Assembly (NCBI RefSeq): GCF_026213295.1
Contig: NC_079421.1
Coordinates: forward strand, 22,453,171 to 22,517,170
Length of the DNA: 64,000 nucleotides
Direction: 5' to 3'
Origin: Gadus chalcogrammus
Lineage: Eukaryota; Chordata; Actinopteri; Gadiformes; Gadidae
In this document: piece by piece, positions 33,701-44,177 of the stretch
Numbering within the stretch: the stretch's first letter is position 1
Layout: every line of letters starts with the position of its first letter
Position numbers and translations under genes: made by a program
The notes under the pieces: generated by a model
Told to the model about the DNA's origin: nothing
Database searches by the model: none
Seen by the model: only the letters and a program-made list of their open reading frames with translations

Positions 33701-35558
33701 GGACACTTCTTACCCTCCCCCACCCCCTCCCCAACGCCCTTACGCACTTATTATGTGTTGTACGTCCTGGCACTTAAAAATAGGTGTAGCATGGTGTAGC
33801 GTCTTATCCTGGCTATCTTTTAAGTTGGGGAATGGGTTCACCCAACAGTTGTTTCTATGAACATCCTTACTGCACCGACAGCGACATATTGTTTCTCTTT
33901 CTTCTGACAAATGTACTTATTGTTAGTTGTTTTGGATAAGCGTCTGATAAATGTAAATGTACTTTACATTACATCTCTAACTGTTGTTGTTTTGATGTTA
34001 AACCTGCGTTTCCTGGGGCAGCCCTAGAGCTCTTGAGAGGGGGAAGCCCTTTCTGCGTTCACGCTAAATCATTGCTCATTCTCTGCCCGTCATCCAGAGT
34101 GTACTGCGATGATGAGCTGTGATAATAAACTTGTCACTGGAGCACGTACGAGTATTCCTCTGTCATTAAAGTGTATTTACTTCATAGCGTCAGCATCCCA
34201 AGAGAGGAAAAGGCCAAGGAAACTCTCCCAGCGGATCCTGGAATGCACCATAGAAGAAGTGTCTCTCGCTCCCGCCAACAAGAAGGTACAAAGATGGCAT
34301 GTTGACAAAACTGTAAGAATGTGTCATTTATTTTACGGTAACCCTGCAGTGTTACACGACTTAACCTCGTGTGTTTCTCTCCTTCAAGGAGGCCAAGAGA
34401 CTCTGTGGGATTACCTCAGAGGAGAAGAAGACCGCCGCAGACACTCAGGTAGCAGAGACACACGACTGAAACCGCGTGGTTGAAGGGAAAGCATCACAAT
34501 TTCCTCTGTTCTCACACTAGCCCGTAGCTAGCTATGACGTCACCGGTATTTCTGTAGAGCTAAAAGGAAAAATCGAACCTAAATATAACTGTATACAAAA
34601 TCAGCGGCTGGGAACTTCCCAGAGACGAGTCGGTTCTTAATCCAGTCGAGACTCGTTCCACGGTGTCTGCCGTCTGCGACATTTGTTGGTGCATGTGCGA
34701 GCCGACCACAACCCCCCCACCGATTGCGGGGGTTCAGTTTTTTTGGGGGGGGGGGGGGGGGGGGGTGTAGAAGTTTCAGTTTCAGTCGAAAGAAGGTGTC
34801 AGAAGGTCCTCTGCTCTGCCCCCTGACGAGCGTCTCTCTCTGTCAGGACGACCTCATGAAGAAAGAGCCGGTCGCCCAGAGCATCGCCAGCCCCCCCAGC
34901 CCCGCCGCCAGCCCCCCAGGACCCAGGGGCCCGCCGGGGGTCTTCCTCCCGGCCGAGCCTTCCCCCCCGACCGGGTTCAGGACGCCCAAGATGGAGGGGG
35001 AGGGCTGCGGCTCGGAGGCGGGGCCAACCCTGGCCAATGGGACGCTTGCTACCAAACCCCAGGTCGGCATGCTCTTACGGTCCTATGATGTCCGTAATGA
35101 CCCATTCATCTCTATCGCTCTATCTGGGTCTACCTATATCGCTCCATCTCTATTACTATCTCTTATTTCTATATAGCAGCACTCCAAACCAGTTGCTTTG
35201 CTTATTTGATGAATTTGTATTTATTCAAATGATTCATGCTTGTTTTGGGTAATATCTTCATTCAGTCAGTCGCTTTGGACAAAAGCGTCAAATCAACTAT
35301 GCTAAATCAACGGTGTGTGATGGTTGAGAGCTCAGTCGACCTCCGAGCCCACCTCACCCTCTCCTGCTTCCTGCTCCCTTCAGGGGCTGAGTCCCGGGGT
35401 GAACCACAGCTTCCACTCCCACGCGGACGTGAAGGGACGAGCGGGCGCCACCACTCTGAAGGAGAACGTGTGCCAGGTGAGGCCTTGGCTCCATCGGCCT
35501 GAGAGACTCTGAACGCCCTTCGTTCAGAAGCACATCGACAAGTGACCGCCTTTCCTCT

Positions 35559-35593
<35 letters not shown>

Positions 35594-38500
35594 GTGTGAG
35601 CGGACCGGGGAGCTGGTTCTGTGTGAAGGCCAGTGCTACGGAGCCTTCCATCCGCAGTGCCTGGGCTTGGCCGTCGCTCCCAAGAGGAAGTTCATGTGTC
35701 GTGAATGCAGCTCAGGTGGGTGGACTCACATTGTTTAGGGGTTCAGCTCGTCTCCACGAGCAAGTTGATGAACGTATCCGGTTTCAGTTTCACGCTGGGC
35801 TGTGGTCAAAAGGTTCACTCCCTTAGTCTTAGGTTTCTTTTATCGTTATTCGTCAGTGCAGGGAGGGCATGTGTGTAAAAAGCTGCAGGATGAGATTCAC
35901 TACATGTTATGTCCAGCATGGACGTATGAAAGCTAGTACACGCTTGCCCCCTTCCCACAAGGCTTTGGCAAATAGTCGTAGTTAAACACTCGATCTGTAA
36001 GTAGCATTGCAACCTCCTGGGAGTAGCAGTGTGTAAGATTACGTACCCTATTTAGAAAATATTGGTTTCTATTTTCAACGCCATTTTTCCTCTGACATTC
36101 AAAGCTCTTAACTGACGCAAATCCGTAACCGGATTCTTGAAAAACAAATCTGTAAATAAATCCAAACGTGTTTCTGACTCCCTCTCAGGTGAGCACGCGT
36201 GCTACGTGTGCAAGAAGCCGGGCAGCGGCGTGAAGCGCTGCGTGATTCCCATGTGTGGGAAGTTCTACCACACGGACTGCGTCATGGCCTCCTCCACCAG
36301 CCAGCCGCAGGGAAAAGGCTTCCGCTGCTCCCTGCACGTCTGCCTGGCCTGCCACATCGCCAACCCCCTCAGCCTCTCCAGCTCCAAAGGTAGGACGCCG
36401 CCGCCGCCGCCGCCGCCGCCGCCGCTTTCTGTCCCATAGACAGAAAGTCATCCGATTAAAACGTCACCCACGAGTATATACACATGTTTATAATAAAGTA
36501 TGTTTGACTAAAAGTAATTCCAGTGTTTCCAGGATAAAATTTGAAGTCTATGTTTTCGGTAACCATACAGTGTCAAACATGAAACATACTTATTTGTCGA
36601 CATAATGACGATTATTATAAAAGCATTACTTAAGTTATTTTACTCCTTACACCTTGTTCACACTACCTCCGTCCGTCGACGGATGTCATTGACTTTGCAC
36701 GGGGCGCTCGCGAAATGCATTGTGGATCCTGAGTCAAAAAGTTGAGAAATGTTCAACTTTTCAGGCAGCGACGGATCCGTCGGCCAATCAGACTGCGTTA
36801 TGCAAATATACGCAAGGACACTGTCCAATGAAATCGCCTTTGTAATACAACCCGGAAAAAAGCCCCCATCCGTCGACGGACACATGTGGTGTGAACAAGG
36901 TGTTAATCAACAGCATACTGATGCCGACAACACATTCACCTCGTTAAAAAATGGTCAAAGTAATATCTTGATTCCGACGGGTGATATTGGTGCTCCAGTC
37001 TCTCCTCCTGGCTGACTGTCTCTCCTCCTCCTGGCTGACTGTCTCTCCTCCTGGCTGACTGTCTCTCCTCCTGGCTGACGGTCTCTCCTCCTGGCTGACT
37101 GTCTCTCCCTCTGGCTGACTGTCTCTCCTCCTGGCTGACTGTCTCTCCTCATGACTGACTGTCTCTCCTCCTGGCTGACTGTCTCTCCTCCTGGCTGACG
37201 GTCTCTCCTCCTCCTGGCTGACGGTCTCTCCTCCTGGCTGACTGTCTCCTCCTGACTGACGGTCTCTCCTCCTGGCTGACGGTCTCTCCTCATGGCTGAC
37301 GGTCTCTCCACCTGTGGCTCCGCAGGTCGTCTGGCCCGCTGTGTGCGCTGTCCCGTGGCCTACCACGCCAACGACAACTGCATGCCCGCCGGCAGCCTGG
37401 TGCTGGCCAACAACAGCTTCCTCTGCCCCAACCACTTCACGCCACGCAAGGGCTACAAGAACCACGAGCACATCAACGTCAGCTGGTGCTTCGTCTGCTC
37501 TGAAGGTCAGCACGGGGCCGGTGGACAGGGGGGGGAAGAGATGTACTCATATCAACTCTTCCACTCAGTGATGAATGTGTGACGGGGAGTACTGGGGGCA
37601 GGATAGTGTAGTCTGTAGTTTAGTGTTGGACGACCCAGTCCCAAGGTTCCGGGTTCGAACCTCCGACTAGTCACTACCTGTATCCTGTGCCCTTGAGCTG
37701 GATGCACGTTCAACCCCTACCTAATTTATTTATGGCTCCTGGCAAAGGTTCAATAAAAAAATCAAAGTCCCTTCGGCCAAAAGCTTCTGCTGATGACTCA
37801 ATAGCAGACGTGTGAATCTGGTTTCTCTTCAGGGGGAAGTCTCTTGTGCTGTGAATCCTGTCCAGCTGCGTTCCACCAGGAGTGTCTGAACATCCAGATG
37901 CCCCAGGGCAGCTGGTTCTGTAACGACTGCAAGGCCGGGAAGAAGCCGCGCATCAAGGACATCCTGTGGGTGAAATGGGCTCGCTACAGGTAAGGCCTCC
38001 GATCATCTCCCTGTATCCTAGTGACCGGAACAGTGTGGTCGGCTTGTTTTACTCATGTTGAAAGAGGCGTTGCCACTTAAAGCAGAAAGATTGGTCCAGG
38101 TCATCGGAGGAATGCCGTTTGGTCGTTCAGGATATTACTTTGGATCCTGCTTCACGGCTAATTTCCGGGCGAATGTCTTTGATTAATAAAGAACATCTTA
38201 TCTTAATTGACGTCATAAATGGCGCTAATCCGCTCTGTGTGAGCCTGTTGGACTCTGTGAGGCTGAGCTCCATGTTAACCCCGCCAGTGTGTGAGGATGT
38301 TAACATCTCACATGTTGGTTGGTTCAAGCGTACTGTGATGGACTTGGATGTGAAGCACGAATAAACACGTTCAGTTCTGATGGTGGCTGGGACTTTGGGC
38401 TTCAAAATTTGGCTAGGATTAAAGATTCAAGAATTTATTTGTCACATGTGTAATTTGTTGAACAAAAAGTAGTGAAATGTGGATTGCGACTTCAACTCCC

Positions 38501-41500
38501 AACTGTGAAAAGTTATAATAATAGAAAAGTTTGAAGATAGAAAAAAAAAGGATGGAGGATTAAATAAAATAATGTTTATGAAGAGGGGGGATTTATGCAT
38601 TCATTGTCCGTATGGCTTGGGGGGGGAAACCTCTTCTTAGTCTACTTTAGTTAACATGGTGGACCCCCCCCCCCCCCGTGCGTTGATCAGGTGGTGGCCG
38701 GCCGAGGTCTGCCTGGCCAAAGACGTCCCGGAGAACACCCTGCGGATGAAGCACGAGGTGGGAGAGTTCCCCGTTCAGTTCTTCGGCTCCAAGGACTTCG
38801 TGTGGACCTACCAGGCGAGGGTCTTCCCCTACATGGAGGGCGACACGCACAACATCGAGAAGATGGGCAAGGGCGCGGACGCCATCTACAAGAAAGGTGC
38901 GCAGAGTTGTTTATGGGATGCTCGGGTTGTAAAGGTTTATATGACTCGAGGTAGAGCGGGTTGGCTGGTAACCTGAAGGTTGCTGGTTCGATCCCCGACT
39001 CCTCCTAGCTGAGTGTCGAGGTGTCCTTGAGCAAGGCACCTAACCCTAACTGCTCCCGACGAGCTGTCTGTCGCCTTGCATGGCTGACTCCGCCGTCGGT
39101 GTGTGAATGTGTGCGTGAATGTTTGGCAGTATTGTAATGCGCTTTGAGAGGCCACTGGTTAGGAAAGCAGGTATAAATGAAGTCCATTTATTTATTAGGG
39201 GTGATTTTCTGTGTATAATTTCAGTGTCTAAGACTATGTTAGTGTAACTGGCAGTACCTGAGCGGAAAGAGCAGCGAGCCTGAAGGGTTTCTCCTGACCT
39301 GTGCCTGTCTCCCCCTCAGCCCTGACGGTGGCCGCGGAGCGCTTCAGAGAGCTGACGGCGGAGAAGGAGATGAGACAGCTGCAGGAGGACCGGAAGAACG
39401 ACAAGAAGCCCCCTCCCTACAGGCACATCAAGGTACTGCGCCCAGAGCCCTTCCTGGCAACGCCCTCCCTGTGGAAGGCTCAACGATTTGAATCAGGCTG
39501 AACCTGATGAAGTTATACAGAAAATCATCAAGTATATACATATGTATATAATACATAAATATAATATGTGCATGTGACTAAATGTATTTCCAGGATACAA
39601 TTTAAGTCTATGTTTTTGGTAACCAAATATGTTTTTTATTATTTTATTATTTTTCCTTTATTTCTTCTCCCCAGGTGAACCGACCGATCGGCAAGGTGCA
39701 GATCATCACGGCAGACCAATCGGAGATCCCGCGCTGCAACTGCAAGGGGTCGGACGAGAGCCCGTGTGGCGTGGACTCGGAGTGCATCAACCGCATGCTG
39801 ATGTACGAGTGCAGCCCCCAGGTGTGTGTGGCCGGGGAACGCTGCCAGAACCAGGCCTACACCAAGCGGCAGTACTCCCCCGTGGAGATCTTCAGGACGC
39901 TGGCCCGGGGCTGGGGCCTCAGGGCCATCCTCGACATCAAGAAGGTACGAGCGAGTCACCATGATGGGGAGTCACGGTACTCCCGGAGCAGTGGGCTGCC
40001 GCGATGCAGCGCCCGGGGAGGCTCGGGATTCGAGGTAGCGGACTGAGCTGAGCCTCCGTGGAGGACGTCCCTGGTACTGAACGTGTTCTCCGTCCTCCTC
40101 CGTCCCCAGGGAGCCTTTGTGAACGAGTACGTCGGGGAGGTGATAGACGAAGAGGAGTGTCGCGCCAGGATCCGCCACGCGCAGGAGAACGACATCTGTA
40201 ACTTCTACATGCTTACACTGGACAAGGTGAGCTCCTTTTTTATATTTAGATTAAATGTATCAGCAAGAGCTTATTCATCAGACTAGCCTATATCCGATTC
40301 AGTGAATGCATGTTTAATTCCGACTACTGTAGTTCTAATTGATTAGTCTACTTGAATTAAAGTTTCAAATCGCCGTGTTTCGTTATTATTGCGATACGAT
40401 CATACCTTTAAGGGTATTTCCAGCAACGGACATTTTCTGGTAATTACATTAACCAGCCAAAATAAATTTAAACCTTACTTTTATTAAACCGTATTGTTAG
40501 CATGAGTTCTGATTCCCTTCCTGCCTCTAGCGTGAGTTTGTGTTCCCTGCTGAAACGCTCGGCAATTAAATAAGTATTAGTCAGCGTTCCTCATCATTTG
40601 CTCATGGCTGCGTGCTGGTGGCTCACTAAGGATTTCTTGTTGCTAGCTTGGTATGCATTAGAGTTGTTCCGATACCATTATTTTTATTTTTTTCATTCCC
40701 GATACCGATTTCCATTTCTGAACTTTAGTATTGGCCGATACAGAGTATTACCGCTACAGCATCCAGCATTGTATGTAGTCAATGAGCTGGTCACGTGATG
40801 GTGAAGTATCGGGGTAGTTTCGGATGCTGGTATCGCTATGGGAACAACTGTAGGATGCATAGTGGATCTGAATGCTTTCTCCCGATCCCCCGTAGGACCG
40901 GATCATCGACGCGGGGCCCAAGGGGAACCAGGCGCGCTTCATGAATCACTGCTGCCAACCCAACTGTGAGACGCAGAAGTGGACGGTGAACGGGGACACC
41001 AGGGTGGGGCTGTTCGCCATCCAGGACATCCCCCAAGGTCCGCCCACATCCGCCTCCTCCTTGTCTTGTTTTGTTGATACTGGCGAAGTTGAAATGATGT
41101 TATTGATTGCAATGCACGATGAAAATGATGGTCTGTAAGAAGATGGTGTGGCGCCTGTTCACTGTACGAACCGCCCCTGGAACAGGTGTGGAGCTGACCT
41201 TCAACTACAACCTGGAGTGTCTGGGCAACGGGAAGACGGTCTGCAAGTGTGGAGCCCCAAACTGCAGCGGGTTCCTGGGGGTCCGGCCAAAGGTACCGGC
41301 CGGTTACGTCACCGCAGTTAGTTAGTTCCACCCTACATCTAGGTAGACACACCCACTGGGGATGTCACTAGGGCACAGGGAAACCCCGATGTTCAAACCG
41401 CTTGTAATGGCTGATCACACTCGCATCTGGTGGCATGATATCACCCCTTTAGCGGCAGAACACTCACTAATGTTGCTCCTCTACGGACCGCATGAGTCAC

Positions 41501-43565
41501 CCCGTTTTGTACCGGCATGCCCCGCCTGATCTCCTAGAACGTTCTATCCTTGTTCCGCAGAACCGGCCGTCGGCAGAGAAGCTCAAGCTGAGGGAGGGCA
41601 AGAAGAAGCTCCCCATGAAGAAGAAGAGCAAGCCGGAGCTGACCAAGGAGAGGGAGGATGAGTGCTTCAGCTGCGGGGACGCCGGTCAGATCGTGTCCTG
41701 CAAGAAGCCCGGCTGTCCCAAGGTGTACCACGCAGACTGCCTCAACCTGGCCAAGAGGCCGGCAGGTGAGTTACGCGTGTGGACATACAGGTCGTCCATT
41801 TAAACGGTCTCATGGCCGGCTGAGGCTTCACAACTTCCAACCACCCTAGAATGGGAGGCTTGACGATGCTGAACAATCCTATCTCAACTAGACTAGCCTG
41901 TCTAGCCCCCCGAGTCATGGGTGCATTTTAATCCACAACGTGTTTTTCATGTCATTAATTTATGAAAAGTAAATAATTTGTAAAAACATGAATTATTTTT
42001 GTACTTTAGTCTAAATTGCAAGCCTTTACCAATCGGAAAGTGCTTAATTATTGATATAATATAAACTATTATTCTGTACCACAGAATGAGAAATTCATTG
42101 ATAACCTGCTGATATCATCGTGATATTTGGTGTGTTGCGTGACGGTTGTGGTCCCGTTTGGCGTGTTGCGTGACGCTGGTGTCCTGTGTGGCGTGTTGCG
42201 TGACGGTTGTGGTCCCGTTTGGCGTGTTGCGTGACGCTGGTGTCCTGTGTGGCGTGTTGCGTGACGGTTGTGGTGTCCTGTGTGCCGTGTTGCGTGACGG
42301 TGGTGTCCTGTGTGCCGTGTTGCATGACGGTGGTGTCCTGTGTGGCGTGTTGCGTGACGCTGGTGTCCTGTGTGCCGTGTTGCGTGACGGTTGTGGTCCC
42401 GTTTGGCGTGTTGCGTGACGGTGGTGTCCTGTGTGGCGTGTTGCGTGACGGTTGTGGTGTCCTGTGTGCCGTGTTGCGTGACGGTTGTGGTGTCCTGTGT
42501 GCCGTGTTGCGTGACGGTTGTGGTGTCCTGTGTGGCGTGTTGCGTGACGCTGGTGTCCTGTGTGCCGTGTTGCGTGATGGTGGTGTCCTGTGTGCCGTGT
42601 TGCGTGACGCTGGTGTCCTGTGTGGCGTGTTGCGTGACGCTGGTGTCCTGTGTCCCTCAGGGCGGTGGGAGTGTCCCTGGCACCAGTGCGACGAGTGCGG
42701 CAAAGAGGCGGCCTCGTTCTGCGAGATGTGCCCCAGCTCGTACTGCAAGGAGCACCGCGACGGCATGCTGTTCATCTCCAAGCTGGACGGCAAGCTGTCC
42801 TGCAGCGAGCACGACCCCTGTGGCCCGGACCCGCTGGAGCCCGGGGAGATCCGCGAGTACACCGCCCCGGTGGCCCCCGCCGCCATGGGCCCGTCTCCCT
42901 TCCCTAAAGCGGGGGCTCCTCCGGGGCCCGGGGCCACCGCCGACGCCAACGCCGCCGCTCCCCAGCCCGCCGTGGGATCGGCCGTGGGATCGGCCGCCGG
43001 ATTGGCCGTCGCGGCCTCGGCCAAGCCGCTCCCCCCTCCCCGTCTCTACATCAACACCAAGACGGCCACCTCCAGCTTCCTGCCCACTGGCCGCGCCTAC
43101 GGGTCGGACGGCTCCGAGGGGCCCGTCTCGTCCCCCGAGGGCTCGTCCAAGGTCCCGGGCGAGGAGGAGGAGGAGGAGGTGGAGGACGAGGAGGTGGAGG
43201 ACGAGGAGGACGAGGAGGTGGAGGACGAGGAGGAGGAGGAGGAGGTGGAGGACGGGGAGGTGGAGGACGGGGAGGTGGACGAGGACGAGGAGGACGAGGA
43301 AGGGGGCGGCGGTGAGGAGGAGGACGATGAGGATGATGAGGAGGATGAGGAAGATGAGGATGATGATGATGATGATGACGCGATGGAGATTGTGGAGGAC
43401 GAGGAGGACAATAATCCACAGTATGGTGGGAAAGAGGTGGAGGAGGATGAGGATGAAGATGGGGAGGTATACAACTCATGGGGTGATTATGTGGAGGGTG
43501 AGGAAGACGACGGTGAAGTGGAGGGCAGTGATATGGGCGAATTGGGGAGGGTTGAGGATGAGTGA
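27743..43565 (+). CDS. nsd1: NSD1 histone H3 lysine-36 methyltransferase
   Basis: Nuclear H3K36 mono/dimethyltransferase. Exons 27743-28648, 28981-29122, 29416-29588, 29997-32028, 32276-32385, 33069-33312, 34194-34285, 34389-34448, 34847-35062, 35384-35476, 35592-35715, 36189-36389, 37326-37505, 37833-37989, 38691-38896, 39320-39432, 39675-39944, 40110-40226, 40896-41037, 41186-41292, 41561-41765 and 42661-43565 join in phase into 2264 aa (human 2696). Domains: PWWP1 ([16 protein letters not shown], about 319-405), PHD cluster (about 1353-1560), PWWP2 (RWWPAEV, about 1575-1640), AWS (about 1700-1755), SET (about 1774-1870, NHCCQPN and FNYN), post-SET ([13 protein letters not shown]), and the PHD plus C5HCH module (about 1915-2020). 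Beyond GEIREY the tail is a Glu/Asp-rich run quite unlike the human C-terminus. Teleosts have nsd1a and nsd1b; the paralogue is not decided. Confidence 0.96.
29275..29345. promoter_or_regulatory. promoter-like cluster inside nsd1 intron 2
   Basis: Perfect NRF1 palindrome GCGCATGCGC at 29275-29284, followed at once by AGGAAGTG (ETS type) and then ACAATGGCGGCGGCC (YY1 type). The spacing and combination are those of TATA-less vertebrate promoters. It lies between the two exons that encode PWWP1. Confidence 0.4.
29630..29742 (+). mobile_element. SINE-derived fragment, nsd1 intron 3
   Basis: CTGACAAATGTACTTATTAT followed by TTTGGATAAAAGCATCTGCT and AAATGCCCC is the 3' part of a common fish SINE. 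Shorter relatives are at 33868-33965 and 35255-35320. Confidence 0.7.
32056..32235 (+). repeat. GTTGTGG-rich low-complexity repeat in nsd1 intron 4
   Basis: Imperfect GTT/GTG triplets with GTTGTTCTGGTTGTTGTGG sub-units fill most of a 247-base intron. The reading frame of the preceding exon stays open through it. Confidence 0.9.
32386..33068 (+). other. nsd1 intron 5 with (GT)n/GTGTCT tract
   Basis: AT-rich unique intron. A GT-dinucleotide tract at 33011-33063 passes into CTGTGT units and ends directly at the acceptor GTGTCCAG (33068). Confidence 0.8.
33313..34193 (+). other. nsd1 intron 6 with SINE fragment
   Basis: Unique sequence, with a SINE-tail fragment at 33868-33965 (CTGACAAATGTACTTATTGT and TTTTGGATAAGCGTCTGATA). 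No coding signal is seen. Confidence 0.6.
34744..34766. repeat. poly-G tract, nsd1 intron 8
   Basis: A run of about 22 G, 80 bases upstream of the exon at 34847. Confidence 0.9.
35063..35383 (+). other. nsd1 intron 9 with SINE remnant
   Basis: Contains CATTCAGTCAGTCGCTTTGG then ACAAAAGCGTC, a short SINE remnant near 35260-35290. The rest is unique up to the C/T-rich acceptor. Confidence 0.6.
35561..35590. repeat. (GT)n at acceptor of nsd1 PHD exon
   Basis: A GT tract runs to within two bases of the acceptor TAG at 35591, so the intron lacks a normal C/T tract directly at its end. Confidence 0.9.
36398..36425. repeat. (CCG)n trinucleotide repeat, nsd1 intron 12
   Basis: About nine CCG triplets beginning eight bases after the donor at 36390. 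Confidence 0.95.
36650..36902. mobile_element. PIF/Harbinger-like MITE, copy 2 (253 bp)
   Basis: Terminal inverted repeats of about 35 bases: CACCTTGTTCACACTACCTC at the left and the reverse complement of GGTGTGAACAAGGTG at the right, each followed inward by GTCCGTCGACGGATG. TTA is duplicated at 36647-36649 and 36903-36905, as expected for PIF/Harbinger insertion. There is no transposase. The interior is related to 13559-13838. Confidence 0.88.
37003..37318. repeat. 20-bp minisatellite, nsd1 intron 12
   Basis: About 15 units of CTCCTCCTGGCTGACTGTCT with single-base variants. The array ends eight bases before the acceptor CTCCGCAG (37325), so the C/T-rich repeat itself forms the polypyrimidine region. 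Confidence 0.93.
37600..37770 (+). mobile_element. SINE-like sequence, nsd1 intron 13
   Basis: Contains a B-box-like GGTTCCGGGTTCGAACCTCC and a segment CCTGTGCCCTTGAGCTGGAT related to the bodies of the other SINEs. It is diverged and lacks the usual tail. Confidence 0.6.
37990..38690 (+). other. nsd1 intron 14
   Basis: Unique sequence with A-rich segments near 38500-38560 and a poly-C run at 38664-38677. No exon or mobile element is recognised. Confidence 0.6.
38945..39198 (+). mobile_element. tRNA-derived SINE, copy 2
   Basis: Same family as 4040-4311: B-box GGTTCGATCCCC, body AGTGTCGAGGTGTCCTTGAG, tail GCTTTGAGAGGCCACTGGTT and TATAAATGAAGTCCATTTAT. It lies in the sense direction of nsd1. 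Confidence 0.87.
40659..40852. mobile_element. hAT-like MITE in nsd1 SET-domain intron
   Basis: Inverted ends TAGAGTTGTTCCGATACCA and the reverse complement of TGGTATCGCTATGGGAACAA bound 194 bases. An 8-base target duplication is present with one mismatch (GTATGCAT at 40651-40658, GGATGCAT at 40853-40860). The right end is only 43 bases from the exon at 40896. Confidence 0.8.
41766..42127 (+). other. nsd1 intron 21, 5' part
   Basis: AT-rich unique sequence between the donor at 41766 and the minisatellite. Nothing else is seen. Confidence 0.6.
42128..42648. repeat. 30-31 bp minisatellite, nsd1 intron 21
   Basis: About 17 units such as GTGTTGCGTGACGCTGGTGT followed by CCTGTGTGGC, with TTGTGGTCCCGTTTGGC variants. 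The last unit turns into the acceptor GTGTCCCTCAG at 42660. The frame of the last exon is open back through the array to at least 42207. Confidence 0.95.
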
Positions 43566-44177
43566 CAGTTGCCGAGCCCATCCATCCATCCATTCATCCG
43601 TCCATCCATCCATCCACCCACAGATCTCTTCCTTTGACTGAAGTTGACCAAGCATTCCTAAGAAATGACATCAGCCACGACGCGCCGTAGACATTTTATT
43701 TTGGAGGAGGGACAAGGATGGGGGTAGGGACGATGGCTGAGAGACTTTATCCACTTGGTACTGAAGTTGAATGCAACACTGCCTTCATGTGGGGGTGCTG
43801 CGCAGCCTTCCGGCCCCCCTGGGTCGGAGACTCCGGGGGGTGTACTGGTGCTATAGCCCGAGGACTCGCCCCATCGGCCCGTTTATACTAACTGTTGATA
43901 TGCTTATTTCTGTCTGGTGCTGTCATGTTGTTTGTTTTTTTTTCTCAAAAAGTTGTTTACATTTTTTTGTTGCCTTTTTTTTTTATGTTCGGAGTACAAA
44001 AAAAATTATGAGAAAACCTCAACTTGTCACTTACTGTCATCACATGGCCATCCTATCATGTAGTTTTTGACTTGTCGTTTTGAGTACAAGCGTTGTCAGA
44101 ATCATGTTTTTCATCGTTCAATGTTAAAACTGAGAGGTAACAACTGCTTGGTTCATACAAGGATGGGTGAGAATAAA
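43566..44177 (+). other. nsd1: nsd1 3' untranslated region
   Basis: A short CATC/CCAT repeat (43580-43620) follows the stop codon. A poly(A) signal AATAAA lies at 44172-44177. Longer transcripts are possible. Confidence 0.55.

Noticed and set aside
36944..37513. Minus-strand Arg/Glu-rich repeat protein ([16 protein letters not shown])
   Set aside because: It translates the 20-base minisatellite in an nsd1 intron and overlaps a real exon in the opposite strand. There is no start context or family match.
42095..43024. Minus-strand RNTPHRTP repeat frame
   Set aside because: It is the complement of the 30-base minisatellite and the nsd1 last exon; no independent support.
43051..43593. Minus-strand Ser- or Pro-rich open frames at the nsd1 C-terminus
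   Set aside because: They come from the complement of the GAG/GAC triplet run; the plus-strand exon is phase-consistent with the C5HCH module.
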